10,883 bases of DNA from 40CM-4-68-19 sp036513415 (lineage in GTDB: Bacteria; Myxococcota; Myxococcia; Myxococcales; 40CM-4-68-19): assembly GCA_036513415.1 (NCBI GenBank), contig DATBZA010000098.1:1-10883 (forward strand), in the 5' to 3' direction. The position numbers and the translations under genes are program-made. Positions 1 through 5,626 of the stretch are shown here, piece by piece. Within the stretch, counting starts at the first letter, position 1, and every line of letters begins with the position of its first letter. The notes under the pieces were generated by a model. The model was given only the letters and a program-made list of their open reading frames with translations. It was not told the DNA's origin and made no database searches.

Positions 1-1
1 G

Positions 2-328
2 CTCCGGTACGGGCCGGGCGACTGGAACGCGCTGCATCGCGATCTCTACGGCGAGCTCGTGTTTCCGCTCCAGGTGGTCGTCGGCCTCGACCGGCCCGGC
101 GTGGACTACACAGGCGGTGAGTTCCTCGCCGTCGAGCAGCGCCTGCGCGCGCAGTCCCGCGGGACCACCACCGCCATTGGACAGGGTCAGGGCCTGGTCT
201 TCACCACTCGCGACCGGCCGGTGCCGTCCCGCCGTGGCTGGTCGGCCGCGCCGATGCGTCACGGCGTCAGCGTGCTGCGTTCCGGGCGCCGCCACACGCT
301 GGGCCTCGTCTTCCACGATGCCAGATGA
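2..328 (+). CDS. 2OG-Fe(II) oxygenase, damaged-DNA type (PF09859-like), C-terminal part
   Basis: The frame is open from the window edge, so the N-terminus is missing; 108 residues remain. They match the catalytic end of the PF09859 family, a 2-oxoglutarate/Fe(II) dioxygenase group annotated as acting on damaged DNA and related in chemistry to AlkB. Visible motifs are HRD at residues 12-14 (first iron ligands His12 and Asp14), the TGGEF core at 37-41, RHGVS with the second iron His at 87, and SGRRHTLG (94-101), whose arginine should bind 2-oxoglutarate, followed by the terminal VFHDA. The stop overlaps the ATG at 325 of the next frame in an ATGA arrangement. With the sigma factor and methyltransferase downstream, the context points to repair of alkylated DNA. 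The exact substrate is not shown by the sequence. The family assignment is strong; the function is inferred from family naming and neighbours. Confidence 0.85.
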   Translation, partial: LRYGPGDWNALHRDLYGELVFPLQVVVGLDRPGVDYTGGEFLAVEQRLRAQSRGTTTAIGQGQGLVFTTRDRPVPSRRGWSAAPMRHGVSVLRSGRRHTLGLVFHDAR

Positions 329-420
329 CAGGCTGGGCGCTCATGACCCGAACGAACCTCATGGAGTCTTCTCGTGGCCCCTCACAGACCGGGCAGCCAG
401 TTCGTTCGCGGGATGCCGCC

Positions 421-906
421 ATGCGACCGTTCGAGGAAATCGTGGCCGAGCATGGCCCCGTGGTGATGCGCGTGTGCCGCGCGCTGCTGGGCCCGGCGGA
501 CGCGGCGGATGCCTGGTCGGAGACGTTCCTGTCCGCGCTGGAGGCGTATCCGAAGCTGCAGCCGGAAAGCAGCGTCCGCGCCTGGCTGGTGACCATCGCG
601 CATCGCAAGGCCATCGACCAGCTCCGCGGCGCGGCGAGGAGACCGCAGCCGGCGGGCGAGCTGCCCGAGATCCCCGCCACCGACGCGGCCTCGGCCGGAG
701 AGTCATCGATGGACGACGACCTCCGAGCCGCGCTGGACGCCCTGCCGGCCAAGCAGCGCGGAGCCGTGATCTACCGCTACCTCGCCGACCTGTCCTACGC
801 CGAGGTGGGGGAGCTGCTGGAATCCAGCGCTACCGCTGCCCGGCGCAGCGCTGCGGACGGCATCGCAAGCCTCCGCAAGCATTTCTCGAAAGGAGCCAAG
901 ACATGA
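421..906 (+). CDS. RNA polymerase sigma-70-family (ECF-like) sigma factor
   Basis: This 161-residue protein has a region 2-like helical segment at residues 6-72 (with DAWSETFLSAL and AWLVTIAHRKAIDQLR) and a region 4 helix-turn-helix at about 103-153 (LDALPAKQRGAVIYRYLADLS, then YAEVGELL). It should direct RNA polymerase to a small set of promoters. I start it at ATG 421 because MRPFEEIVAEHG is the usual beginning of this family. The frame is open back to an ATG at 325 that overlaps the oxygenase stop, but in those 32 codons about a third end in A or T, unlike the gene body. If the 325 start is used, the protein is 193 aa and directly coupled to the oxygenase. Its stop overlaps the methyltransferase start (ATGA at 903-906). 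Lying between two DNA-alkylation repair genes, it probably controls that response. No anti-sigma gene is next to it. Confidence 0.85.
   Translation: MRPFEEIVAEHGPVVMRVCRALLGPADAADAWSETFLSALEAYPKLQPESSVRAWLVTIAHRKAIDQLRGAARRPQPAGELPEIPATDAASAGESSMDDDLRAALDALPAKQRGAVIYRYLADLSYAEVGELLESSATAARRSAADGIASLRKHFSKGAKT
889..895 (+). promoter_or_regulatory. Ribosome binding site of the methyltransferase gene
   Basis: AAAGGAG lies 7 nt before the ATG at 903, inside the last codons of the sigma factor gene. It fixes the methyltransferase start at 903, although that frame is open back to 117. Confidence 0.75.
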
Positions 907-1523
907 GCGACAAGCAGATCATCGACCGCCTCACGAACGCGTTTGCCGGCGCCGGCAGCGGCGTCGACAGCGATGGCCGGCTGCACAGCAGCCTCGCGGC
1001 GCTGGCGGAGAAGCAGGGGCTGCTCGACGTGTCCTACCGCACCGTCGACAGTCCGCTCGGGCTGCTGCTGCTCGCTGCGACCGGCGAAGGGCTGGTGCGC
1101 GTGGCCTTCAGCTGCGAGGACCACGACGCAGTACTGGCGCGCCTGGCCAGCGACATCAGTCCCCGGATCCTGCGCACCCCGCGCCGGCTGGACGAAGCGG
1201 CCCACCAGCTGGACGAATACTTCGCCGGCAAGCGGCGCGCGTTCAACGTACCGGTCGACCTGCAACTGGCCCACGGATTCCGTCGCTCGGTGCTCGAGCA
1301 CCTGCGCCGCATTCCCTATGGCGTCACGCAGAGCTATGCCGCCGTGGCCAGGGCGGCGGGGAAGCCGTCCGCGGTCCGCGCCGCCGCGAGCGCCTGCTCA
1401 CACAACCCGCTCCCGCTGGTCGTGCCGTGCCACCGGGTGGTGCGCAGCGACGGCACGACGGGCGAGTATCTCGGTGGGCCCGAGGCCAAGCGCGCCCTGC
1501 TGGCCATGGAGGCGGCGGCGTGA
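903..1523 (+). CDS. ogt: Methylated-DNA--[protein]-cysteine S-methyltransferase (Ogt/Ada-C type)
   Basis: This 206-residue protein removes methyl groups from O6-methylguanine (and O4-methylthymine) by irreversible transfer to its own cysteine. The active-site motif PCHRV is at residues 175-179, with acceptor Cys176, followed by VRSDGTTGEYLGG (180-192). The DNA-binding helix region is around 125-165 (FRRSVLEHLRRIPYG, then SYAAVARAAGKPSAVRAA). An N-terminal alpha/beta domain begins near 43 at the VSYRTVDSPLGLLLLAAT segment. The Ada zinc-binding and AraC domains are absent, so this is not a full Ada regulator. About 40 residues precede the usual start of the fold, including a glycine/alanine-rich stretch and a short predicted helix of unknown role. 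The start is set by a strong ribosome binding site at 889-895 and a 4-bp overlap with the sigma gene, which implies coupled translation. The family assignment is certain; the symbol is generic. Confidence 0.95.
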   Translation: MSDKQIIDRLTNAFAGAGSGVDSDGRLHSSLAALAEKQGLLDVSYRTVDSPLGLLLLAATGEGLVRVAFSCEDHDAVLARLASDISPRILRTPRRLDEAAHQLDEYFAGKRRAFNVPVDLQLAHGFRRSVLEHLRRIPYGVTQSYAAVARAAGKPSAVRAAASACSHNPLPLVVPCHRVVRSDGTTGEYLGGPEAKRALLAMEAAA

Positions 1524-1655
1524 CCGCCGGCGCCGGCAGGGACCTCGCAGTGGGTTCGTTTCAAGAGCAGCCGCAGGTCTGAGCGACGAAGGTCGTCCTC
1601 CTGGCCTCGTTGTCTCGTAATGGCGGCAAGTAAAGTGCCGACGACCGGACTCATC

Positions 1656-1673
1656 TGAGAACACGTATTCTCA
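1656..1673. promoter_or_regulatory. 18-bp inverted repeat, candidate operator upstream of the amidohydrolase
   Basis: TGAGAACACGTATTCTCA is a palindrome with one mismatched pair (positions 7 and 12): 6-bp arms TGAGAA/TTCTCA around a centre containing ACGT. It lies in the 254-bp gap between ogt and the amidohydrolase, in an unusually A/T-rich patch (1650-1685) 105 bp before the start codon. Arms of this size suit a dimeric repressor, and the patch also holds weak -10-like hexamers (TATTCT, CATAAA) with no convincing -35. The rest of the gap (1524-1777) shows only a 12-bp GC palindrome just after the ogt stop and the ribosome binding site below. The binding protein is unknown. Confidence 0.35.
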
Positions 1674-1765
1674 TAAACCTTCATTGAGCGGCGGCCGCAC
1701 GCTCGCGCTCCGCGTCCGTGAGGTCTATACCGCCCACGGTCCGGCCGGCGGTGCCCGGCCAAGAC

Positions 1766-1770
1766 GGAGG
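1766..1770 (+). promoter_or_regulatory. Ribosome binding site of the amidohydrolase gene
   Basis: GGAGG ends 7 nt before the ATG at 1778. It chooses this start over the upstream in-frame one at 1718, and the resulting protein begins with a plausible signal peptide. Confidence 0.8.
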
Positions 1771-1777
1771 TCGGGTC

Positions 1778-3121
1778 ATGAGAACGGTGCTCCCCGTCGC
1801 GCTCGCGATCATCGCTTCCCAGGCAGCCTTCGGCGAAGTGATCGTTTTGCGCGGCGCCACCCTGATCGATGGAACCGGACGGCCGCCGCGGCAGAACGCG
1901 GCGCTGGTCATCGACGGCGACCGGATCTCGGCGGTGGGCGATGCCGCCAGGTTGAAACTCCCGGCAGGAGCGCGGGTCGTGGAAGTCCGCGGCCGCACCA
2001 TCATGCCTGGCATCATCAACGCGCACGGGCACGTAGGTCTCGTTGCCGGCGGCCAGAGCCGTGCCGACGCCTACACACGCGAGAACGTGCAACCGCAGCT
2101 GTTACAGTACGAGCGCTACGGCGTCACTTCCGTGCTCACGCTGGGGCTCAATCGCGACCTGGTGTACGAGCTGCGCGATGAGCAGCGCCGCGGCGCACTT
2201 CCGGGCGCATCGCTGTTCACCGCCGGGCGCGGCGTAGGCGTTCCCGGCGGGGCGCCGCCGGTGCCGAGCGCACCCGATCAGGTCTATCGGCCCAAGACTG
2301 CCGAGGAAGCGGTCGCGAACGTGCGCGAAGCAGCCACCCACAAGCCGGACTTCTTCAAGATTTGGGTGGATGACGTCTTCGGAAAGTTCCCCAAGATGGA
2401 CCCCGCCGTGTTCAAGGCAACGATCGAAGAGGCGCACCGCAACGGCATCCGGGTCGCGTCGCACGTCTTCTATCTCGCGGATGCGAAAGAACTGATCCGC
2501 GACGGCGTGGACGCGCTGGCGCACAGCATCCGCGATCAGCCTGTGGACAAGGAGCTGGTTGCGCAGATGAAAAAGCGCGGCACGTACTATGTCGCGACGT
2601 TCACCGTTGACGAGTCCGCGTTCGTGCTCGCGGACCATCCGGCGATGCTCGACGACCCCTTCCTCGCCGGCGCGCTTTCGCCGGAAGCCCTGCAGCAGTT
2701 CCGCAGTCCCGGATATCGCGACAAAGTCAAGTCGGATCCGAACGTTCCGAAGTTCCGGGCGGCGCTGGCGAACGGGATGCGGAATCTCAAGACGCTACAC
2801 GGTGCCGGCGTGCGGATCGCCTTCGGTACGGACTCGGGTGCAAACCCGGCTCGCATCCCCGGCTGGGCCGAGCACCGGGAGCTGGAGCTGATGGTGAAGG
2901 CCGGCCTCAAGCCGATGGACGTCCTTGTCGCCGCGACACGCGGGAGCGCCGCGATGCTCGGAGCGACGGATCGGGGAACGCTCGAGCCGGGAAAGCGGGC
3001 AGACTTCCTGGTGCTGTCGGGCAACCCCCTGGACGACGTCCGGAACACGAGGCAGCTCGTTTCCGTCTGGCATGGCGGCCGAGAGATCCAGCCAGCGGTC
3101 ACCTCGGCGAATGCCCGTTGA
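1778..3121 (+). CDS. Exported metal-dependent amidohydrolase (imidazolonepropionase/prolidase-like)
   Basis: This 447-residue protein belongs to the amidohydrolase superfamily (PF01979): a TIM-barrel hydrolase with a beta-sandwich made from both termini. The N-terminal sandwich strand is at 21-75 (VIVLRGATLIDGTG). The metal motif HGH follows PGIINA at 83-85. Lys194 in FFKIWVDD is the likely carboxylated bridging lysine; His229 (RVASHVF) and His249 (ALAHS) are the next ligands, and Asp352 in AFGTDSG is the catalytic acid/base. The C-terminal strand carries the usual GKRADFLVLSGNPLDD. Residues 1-19 look like a Sec signal peptide (short basic start, hydrophobic core, cleavage near AAFG/E), so it probably acts in the periplasm or outside. 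Relatives cleave dipeptides, lactams or other cyclic amides; the substrate cannot be read from sequence. It has its own upstream gap and is probably not part of the alkylation operon. In two 20-codon samples, 29 of 40 third positions were G or C. Confidence 0.88.
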   Translation: MRTVLPVALAIIASQAAFGEVIVLRGATLIDGTGRPPRQNAALVIDGDRISAVGDAARLKLPAGARVVEVRGRTIMPGIINAHGHVGLVAGGQSRADAYTRENVQPQLLQYERYGVTSVLTLGLNRDLVYELRDEQRRGALPGASLFTAGRGVGVPGGAPPVPSAPDQVYRPKTAEEAVANVREAATHKPDFFKIWVDDVFGKFPKMDPAVFKATIEEAHRNGIRVASHVFYLADAKELIRDGVDALAHSIRDQPVDKELVAQMKKRGTYYVATFTVDESAFVLADHPAMLDDPFLAGALSPEALQQFRSPGYRDKVKSDPNVPKFRAALANGMRNLKTLHGAGVRIAFGTDSGANPARIPGWAEHRELELMVKAGLKPMDVLVAATRGSAAMLGATDRGTLEPGKRADFLVLSGNPLDDVRNTRQLVSVWHGGREIQPAVTSANAR

Positions 3122-3125
3122 GCGA

Positions 3126-3145
3126 AGCGCAGATCGACCTGCGTT
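3126..3145. terminator. Candidate bidirectional terminator hairpin between convergent genes
   Basis: In the 47-bp gap between the convergent amidohydrolase and DUF72 genes, 3126-3132 pairs with 3139-3145: a 7-bp stem (core CGCAG/CTGCG plus one G-T and one A-T pair) around a 6-nt loop. No proper T-run follows on either strand, so the call rests mainly on position. Confidence 0.3.
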
Positions 3146-3168
3146 CACTCCCTTTCCAACTCGCAACT

Positions 3169-3888
3169 CTACCTCTGGTCCTGCAGTGGGGATTGGGGAT
3201 TCACGAGCGGCAAGAACTCCCTGGCGAAGGCTGGACCGCGCGCTTCGTCCTCGTGCTTGAAATAGGCGAACACCTCGCCCGGATGCGTCCTCGCGAAGTC
3301 TGCCCATTTCGACAGCGCTGCCGCGTCGTAGTCGAGACGGCGCAGCCGCAGATAACCGAAGTCCGCGGTGCGCACCGGCGGCGTCGCCAGCTCATCGCTC
3401 TCCGCGACGCACAGCGCTGTTCCGGCATCGTGTAGCGCCGCATACGTCTGGTCCGTGAACCAGCTGGCGTGACGGAACTCGAATGCGGCGCGCAGGTCGC
3501 GCGGGAGCTGGTTGAGGAAGTCGCGCAGGAGCGGGATGTCCGCCTTGAGGTTTGGCGGCAGCTGGTAGAGCACCGGCGCAAGCCGCGGGCCCAGGGAGCG
3601 CGCCGCGTCGGCAAAGGACGTGACCAGGTCCGCGCAGTCGCGGAGCCGCTTCTGGTGCGTGATCCGCTGCCACGCCTTGAGCGCGAACCGGAACCGGTCC
3701 GGCACCTGCGCCGCCCAGCCCTCGAGGATCTTCGGCGTCGGCTTCCGGTAGAAGGAATAGTTGATCTCGACGGTGTCGAAGTGCTCCGCGTAGTACCCGA
3801 GCATCTTTTTCGCCGAGAGGTCTTCCGGATAGAAGCTCCCGCGCCAGGCTTCGTAGTTGTATCCGCTGGTGCCGACGTGCACGGTCAC
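3169..3888 (-). CDS. DUF72 domain protein
   Basis: This 239-residue protein is a DUF72 (PF01904, YecE-type) TIM barrel of near-normal family length. Signature segments are GTSGYNYEAWRGSFYP (6-21), FDTVEINYSFYR (37-48), FRFALKAWQRITH (66-78), the VLYQLPP strand (106-112), FEFRHASWF (136-144) and the C-terminal AYFKHEDEARGPAFA (208-222). The biochemical role of the family is not established; its fold has been compared with endonuclease IV-like and sugar-isomerase barrels. The GTG start at 3888 overlaps the TGA of the MerR-TPR gene by 4 bp; a GTG two codons later is also possible, and the frame is open upstream to 4182 but only as shadow of that gene. It is the third gene of the ku arm, so co-expression with Ku is likely. 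A role in end joining is inference only. Confidence 0.9.
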   Translation of the reverse strand: MTVHVGTSGYNYEAWRGSFYPEDLSAKKMLGYYAEHFDTVEINYSFYRKPTPKILEGWAAQVPDRFRFALKAWQRITHQKRLRDCADLVTSFADAARSLGPRLAPVLYQLPPNLKADIPLLRDFLNQLPRDLRAAFEFRHASWFTDQTYAALHDAGTALCVAESDELATPPVRTADFGYLRLRRLDYDAAALSKWADFARTHPGEVFAYFKHEDEARGPAFAREFLPLVNPQSPLQDQR

Positions 3889-4709
3889 GCCTGCACCAGC
3901 TTCCGGTACGTGCGCAGGTGCCGGAGCGCGGCTGGGCCTTCGCCCCGAGCCTGGTAGAGCTGGGCCAGGTTGTAGTGGGCGTCGGCACAAGCTGCGTCGG
4001 CCTCCAGCGCGGTCCGGTAGGCGAGGATGGCCTCCTCGGGCATGCGGAGATCCTCGAGCGCCACGCCCAGGTTGAAGAGCGCGACCACGCTGTCGGGGCG
4101 CAGCTCGACCGCCTTTCGATAATGCTGAGCCGCGCCCCGCGGGTCCCCCGCTTCGTGCAGTAGCCGGCCAAGGTTCACCCACGCGTCGGCATGCGAAGGG
4201 TCCAGTTCCAGCGCCCGCCTGTACGCGGCCCGCGCCTCGTAGGGGGCGCTCTCCTCGAGGTCGCAGGCGCGCTCATACCAGTCCGAGGCGTCACCATCGC
4301 GAGCGCGAAGCTGGAGCGGGGCCACCTTGCGCGCCAGCTCCTTCGTCTCGAAGTCGAAGAGGACCTGTCCAGATTCCGGGCTCCAGGACGCGCGCTCGTC
4401 GCCCACCACGATCCGATCGCCTTCCGCGCGAATGTGCACTCCGCGCAGCGGCCTGCCTTCCGGAAGTTGCTCCTTCAGCTTGCGCAGCGCGCTGCGCACC
4501 CGCCGCGGGGCGATCCGCGCCGACACCAGTCCCTGCGCGGTGCGGAGCAGCACCAGGTCCTGGAAGGAGAAGCGCAGCTCCCCGCGCGGCCCCCGCGTCG
4601 GCTCGAGAAAACCGGCCCGCACGTACGCGCGCACCTGGCCCACCGAGAGGCCGAGCATCTTCGCCACCTCGCGCGCGCCGTAGCCGCCCATCGCGGCCAA
4701 AGATCGCAC
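3885..4709 (-). CDS. MerR-type HTH / tetratricopeptide-repeat protein
   Basis: This 274-residue protein has a MerR-like winged helix at residues 8-60 (YGAREVAKMLGLSVGQVRAY, then the wing at RGPRGELRFSFQDLVLL). A linker with a short beta segment follows (90-130, VHIRAEGDRIVVGDE). Four TPR-like units cover about 142-274, with WYERACDLEE, AWVNLGRLLHEAGD, ALFNLGVALEDL and AHYNLAQLYQARGE. There are no MerR effector-binding cysteines and no long dimerisation coiled coil, so the TPR array has replaced the sensory half. The likely role is a DNA-binding protein that recruits a partner protein. The GTG start at 4709 is 6 bp after the ku stop, with a weak GGAAG nearby; ATG 4691 (MGGYGARE) is equally plausible. 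Its stop overlaps the DUF72 start. The domain calls are firm; the function, and any link to repair or ku control, are inferred from context. Confidence 0.85.
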   Translation of the reverse strand: MRSLAAMGGYGAREVAKMLGLSVGQVRAYVRAGFLEPTRGPRGELRFSFQDLVLLRTAQGLVSARIAPRRVRSALRKLKEQLPEGRPLRGVHIRAEGDRIVVGDERASWSPESGQVLFDFETKELARKVAPLQLRARDGDASDWYERACDLEESAPYEARAAYRRALELDPSHADAWVNLGRLLHEAGDPRGAAQHYRKAVELRPDSVVALFNLGVALEDLRMPEEAILAYRTALEADAACADAHYNLAQLYQARGEGPAALRHLRTYRKLVQA

Positions 4710-4715
4710 GACGGG

Positions 4716-5597
4716 CTACTTCCGGGAAGACGCCTTTTTTTCCGCCTTGGGCTCGCGCGCGGCCCGCTTCGCCGGCTTGCGCTCGTCCGCGCCGTCCCCG
4801 CCGGTGTCCTTGGCCGCAGCCAGTCCCTTGGCGGCCAGCGACGCTTTCAGCGCCTCCATCAGATCGATGATCTGGGTCTGCGGCTTCGCCGGCTCGTCGA
4901 CCTGGATCTCCTGCCCTTCGACCTTGCGCTGGATCTGTTCCTGGATGCGCTTGCGCACGTCGTCTTCGTACTTCTCCGGCTTGAACTCGTCGGTGGAGAT
5001 CTGCTGGATGATCTGCTGCGCCAGCGCCAGCTCCTGGTCCTTGACCTCGGCCGGCTCCACTCCGACTTCGGAGAACGGGCGCACCTCGTCGGCGTACATG
5101 AGGTTCTGCATCACCAGGCCGCCTTCGGGCAGCGGCCGGATCTGCACCAGGTACTGCTTGCCGCGCGCGGCATAGCGGGCCAGCGCGGTCTTTCCGCTGC
5201 GGCGCATCGCTTCGGCCAGGAGCCGGTAGGCGCGGTCGGCGCCCTTCTCGGGCCCCAGGTAGTACGCCTTGTCGAAGTAGACCGGGTCGATCTTGTCGCT
5301 GGGAACGAACTCCGCGATCTCGATCTGCTGCGACGCCTTCTCCTCCAGCGCCTTCAGCTCCTCGGGCGTGAAGGTGACGTAGCGGTCCTTGGCGAACTCG
5401 TAACCCTTCACCATCTCCTCGCGCGGGACCACCGCGTTGTCGTCGCGCGGGCAGATGTACTGCTGCTTCACGCGCCCGCCGCACTTGGCGTGCAGCATGT
5501 TGAAGGAGATGGCCGCCGACGATTCCGTGGCGGAGAACAACTTCACCGGGATCGAGACCAGCCCGAAGGAAATGGTCCCCGACGCGAGTGGCCTCAT
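4716..5597 (-). CDS. ku: Ku, NHEJ DNA-end-binding protein
   Basis: This 293-residue bacterial Ku forms a homodimeric ring that threads onto double-strand break ends and recruits LigD. It starts with the family hallmark SGTISFGLVSIPVKLFSAT (6-24), then HAKCGGRVKQQYICP (36-50) with a Cys39/Cys49 pair, the segment KGYEFAKDRYVTFTPEEL (64-81), and GKQYLVQIRPLPEGGLVMQ (146-164) of the core barrel. The C-terminal arm, EYxPEKYxDDxRKRI-like at 204-219, is followed by a low-complexity lysine/arginine/alanine tail (265-293, ending KKASSRK). Basic tails of this kind help some bacterial Ku proteins bind DNA and slide inward. The start at 5597 is supported by the conserved N-terminus. No ribosome binding site is well placed: a GGAGG lies 16 nt upstream, too far. 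It diverges from ligD and is followed 6 bp later by the MerR-TPR gene. Confidence 0.97.
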   Translation of the reverse strand: MRPLASGTISFGLVSIPVKLFSATESSAAISFNMLHAKCGGRVKQQYICPRDDNAVVPREEMVKGYEFAKDRYVTFTPEELKALEEKASQQIEIAEFVPSDKIDPVYFDKAYYLGPEKGADRAYRLLAEAMRRSGKTALARYAARGKQYLVQIRPLPEGGLVMQNLMYADEVRPFSEVGVEPAEVKDQELALAQQIIQQISTDEFKPEKYEDDVRKRIQEQIQRKVEGQEIQVDEPAKPQTQIIDLMEALKASLAAKGLAAAKDTGGDGADERKPAKRAAREPKAEKKASSRK

Positions 5598-5626
5598 GGG
5601 CCGTGGATGATAACCTCCGCGCGGAA
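5598..5626. promoter_or_regulatory. 29-bp divergent ku/ligD start region with candidate promoter
   Basis: Only 29 bp separate the two start codons. On the - strand TATCAT (5612-5607) matches a -10 box in 5 of 6 bases and ends 9 bp before the ku ATG, with only a poor TTGGAC-like -35 inside ligD. On the + strand GATAAC (5609-5614) overlaps it, ending 12 bp before the ligD ATG. Neither gene has a well-spaced Shine-Dalgarno site, so one or both mRNAs may be nearly leaderless. This is a guess from spacing. Confidence 0.3.

Noticed and set aside
117..902. In-frame extension upstream of the ogt start
   Set aside because: It overlaps the oxygenase and sigma genes out of frame; the ribosome binding site at 889-895 and family length fix the start at 903.
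945..1537. Two copies of the palindrome GCCGGCGCCGGC (945-956 and 1526-1537)
   Set aside because: Short, GC-only, one copy inside ogt coding sequence; expected by chance at this base composition. The second has no loop or T-run, so is not called a terminator.
1334..2092. 252-codon open frame on the - strand over the ogt end and the amidohydrolase start
   Set aside because: No domain; antisense to two clear genes and to the ribosome binding site at 1766.
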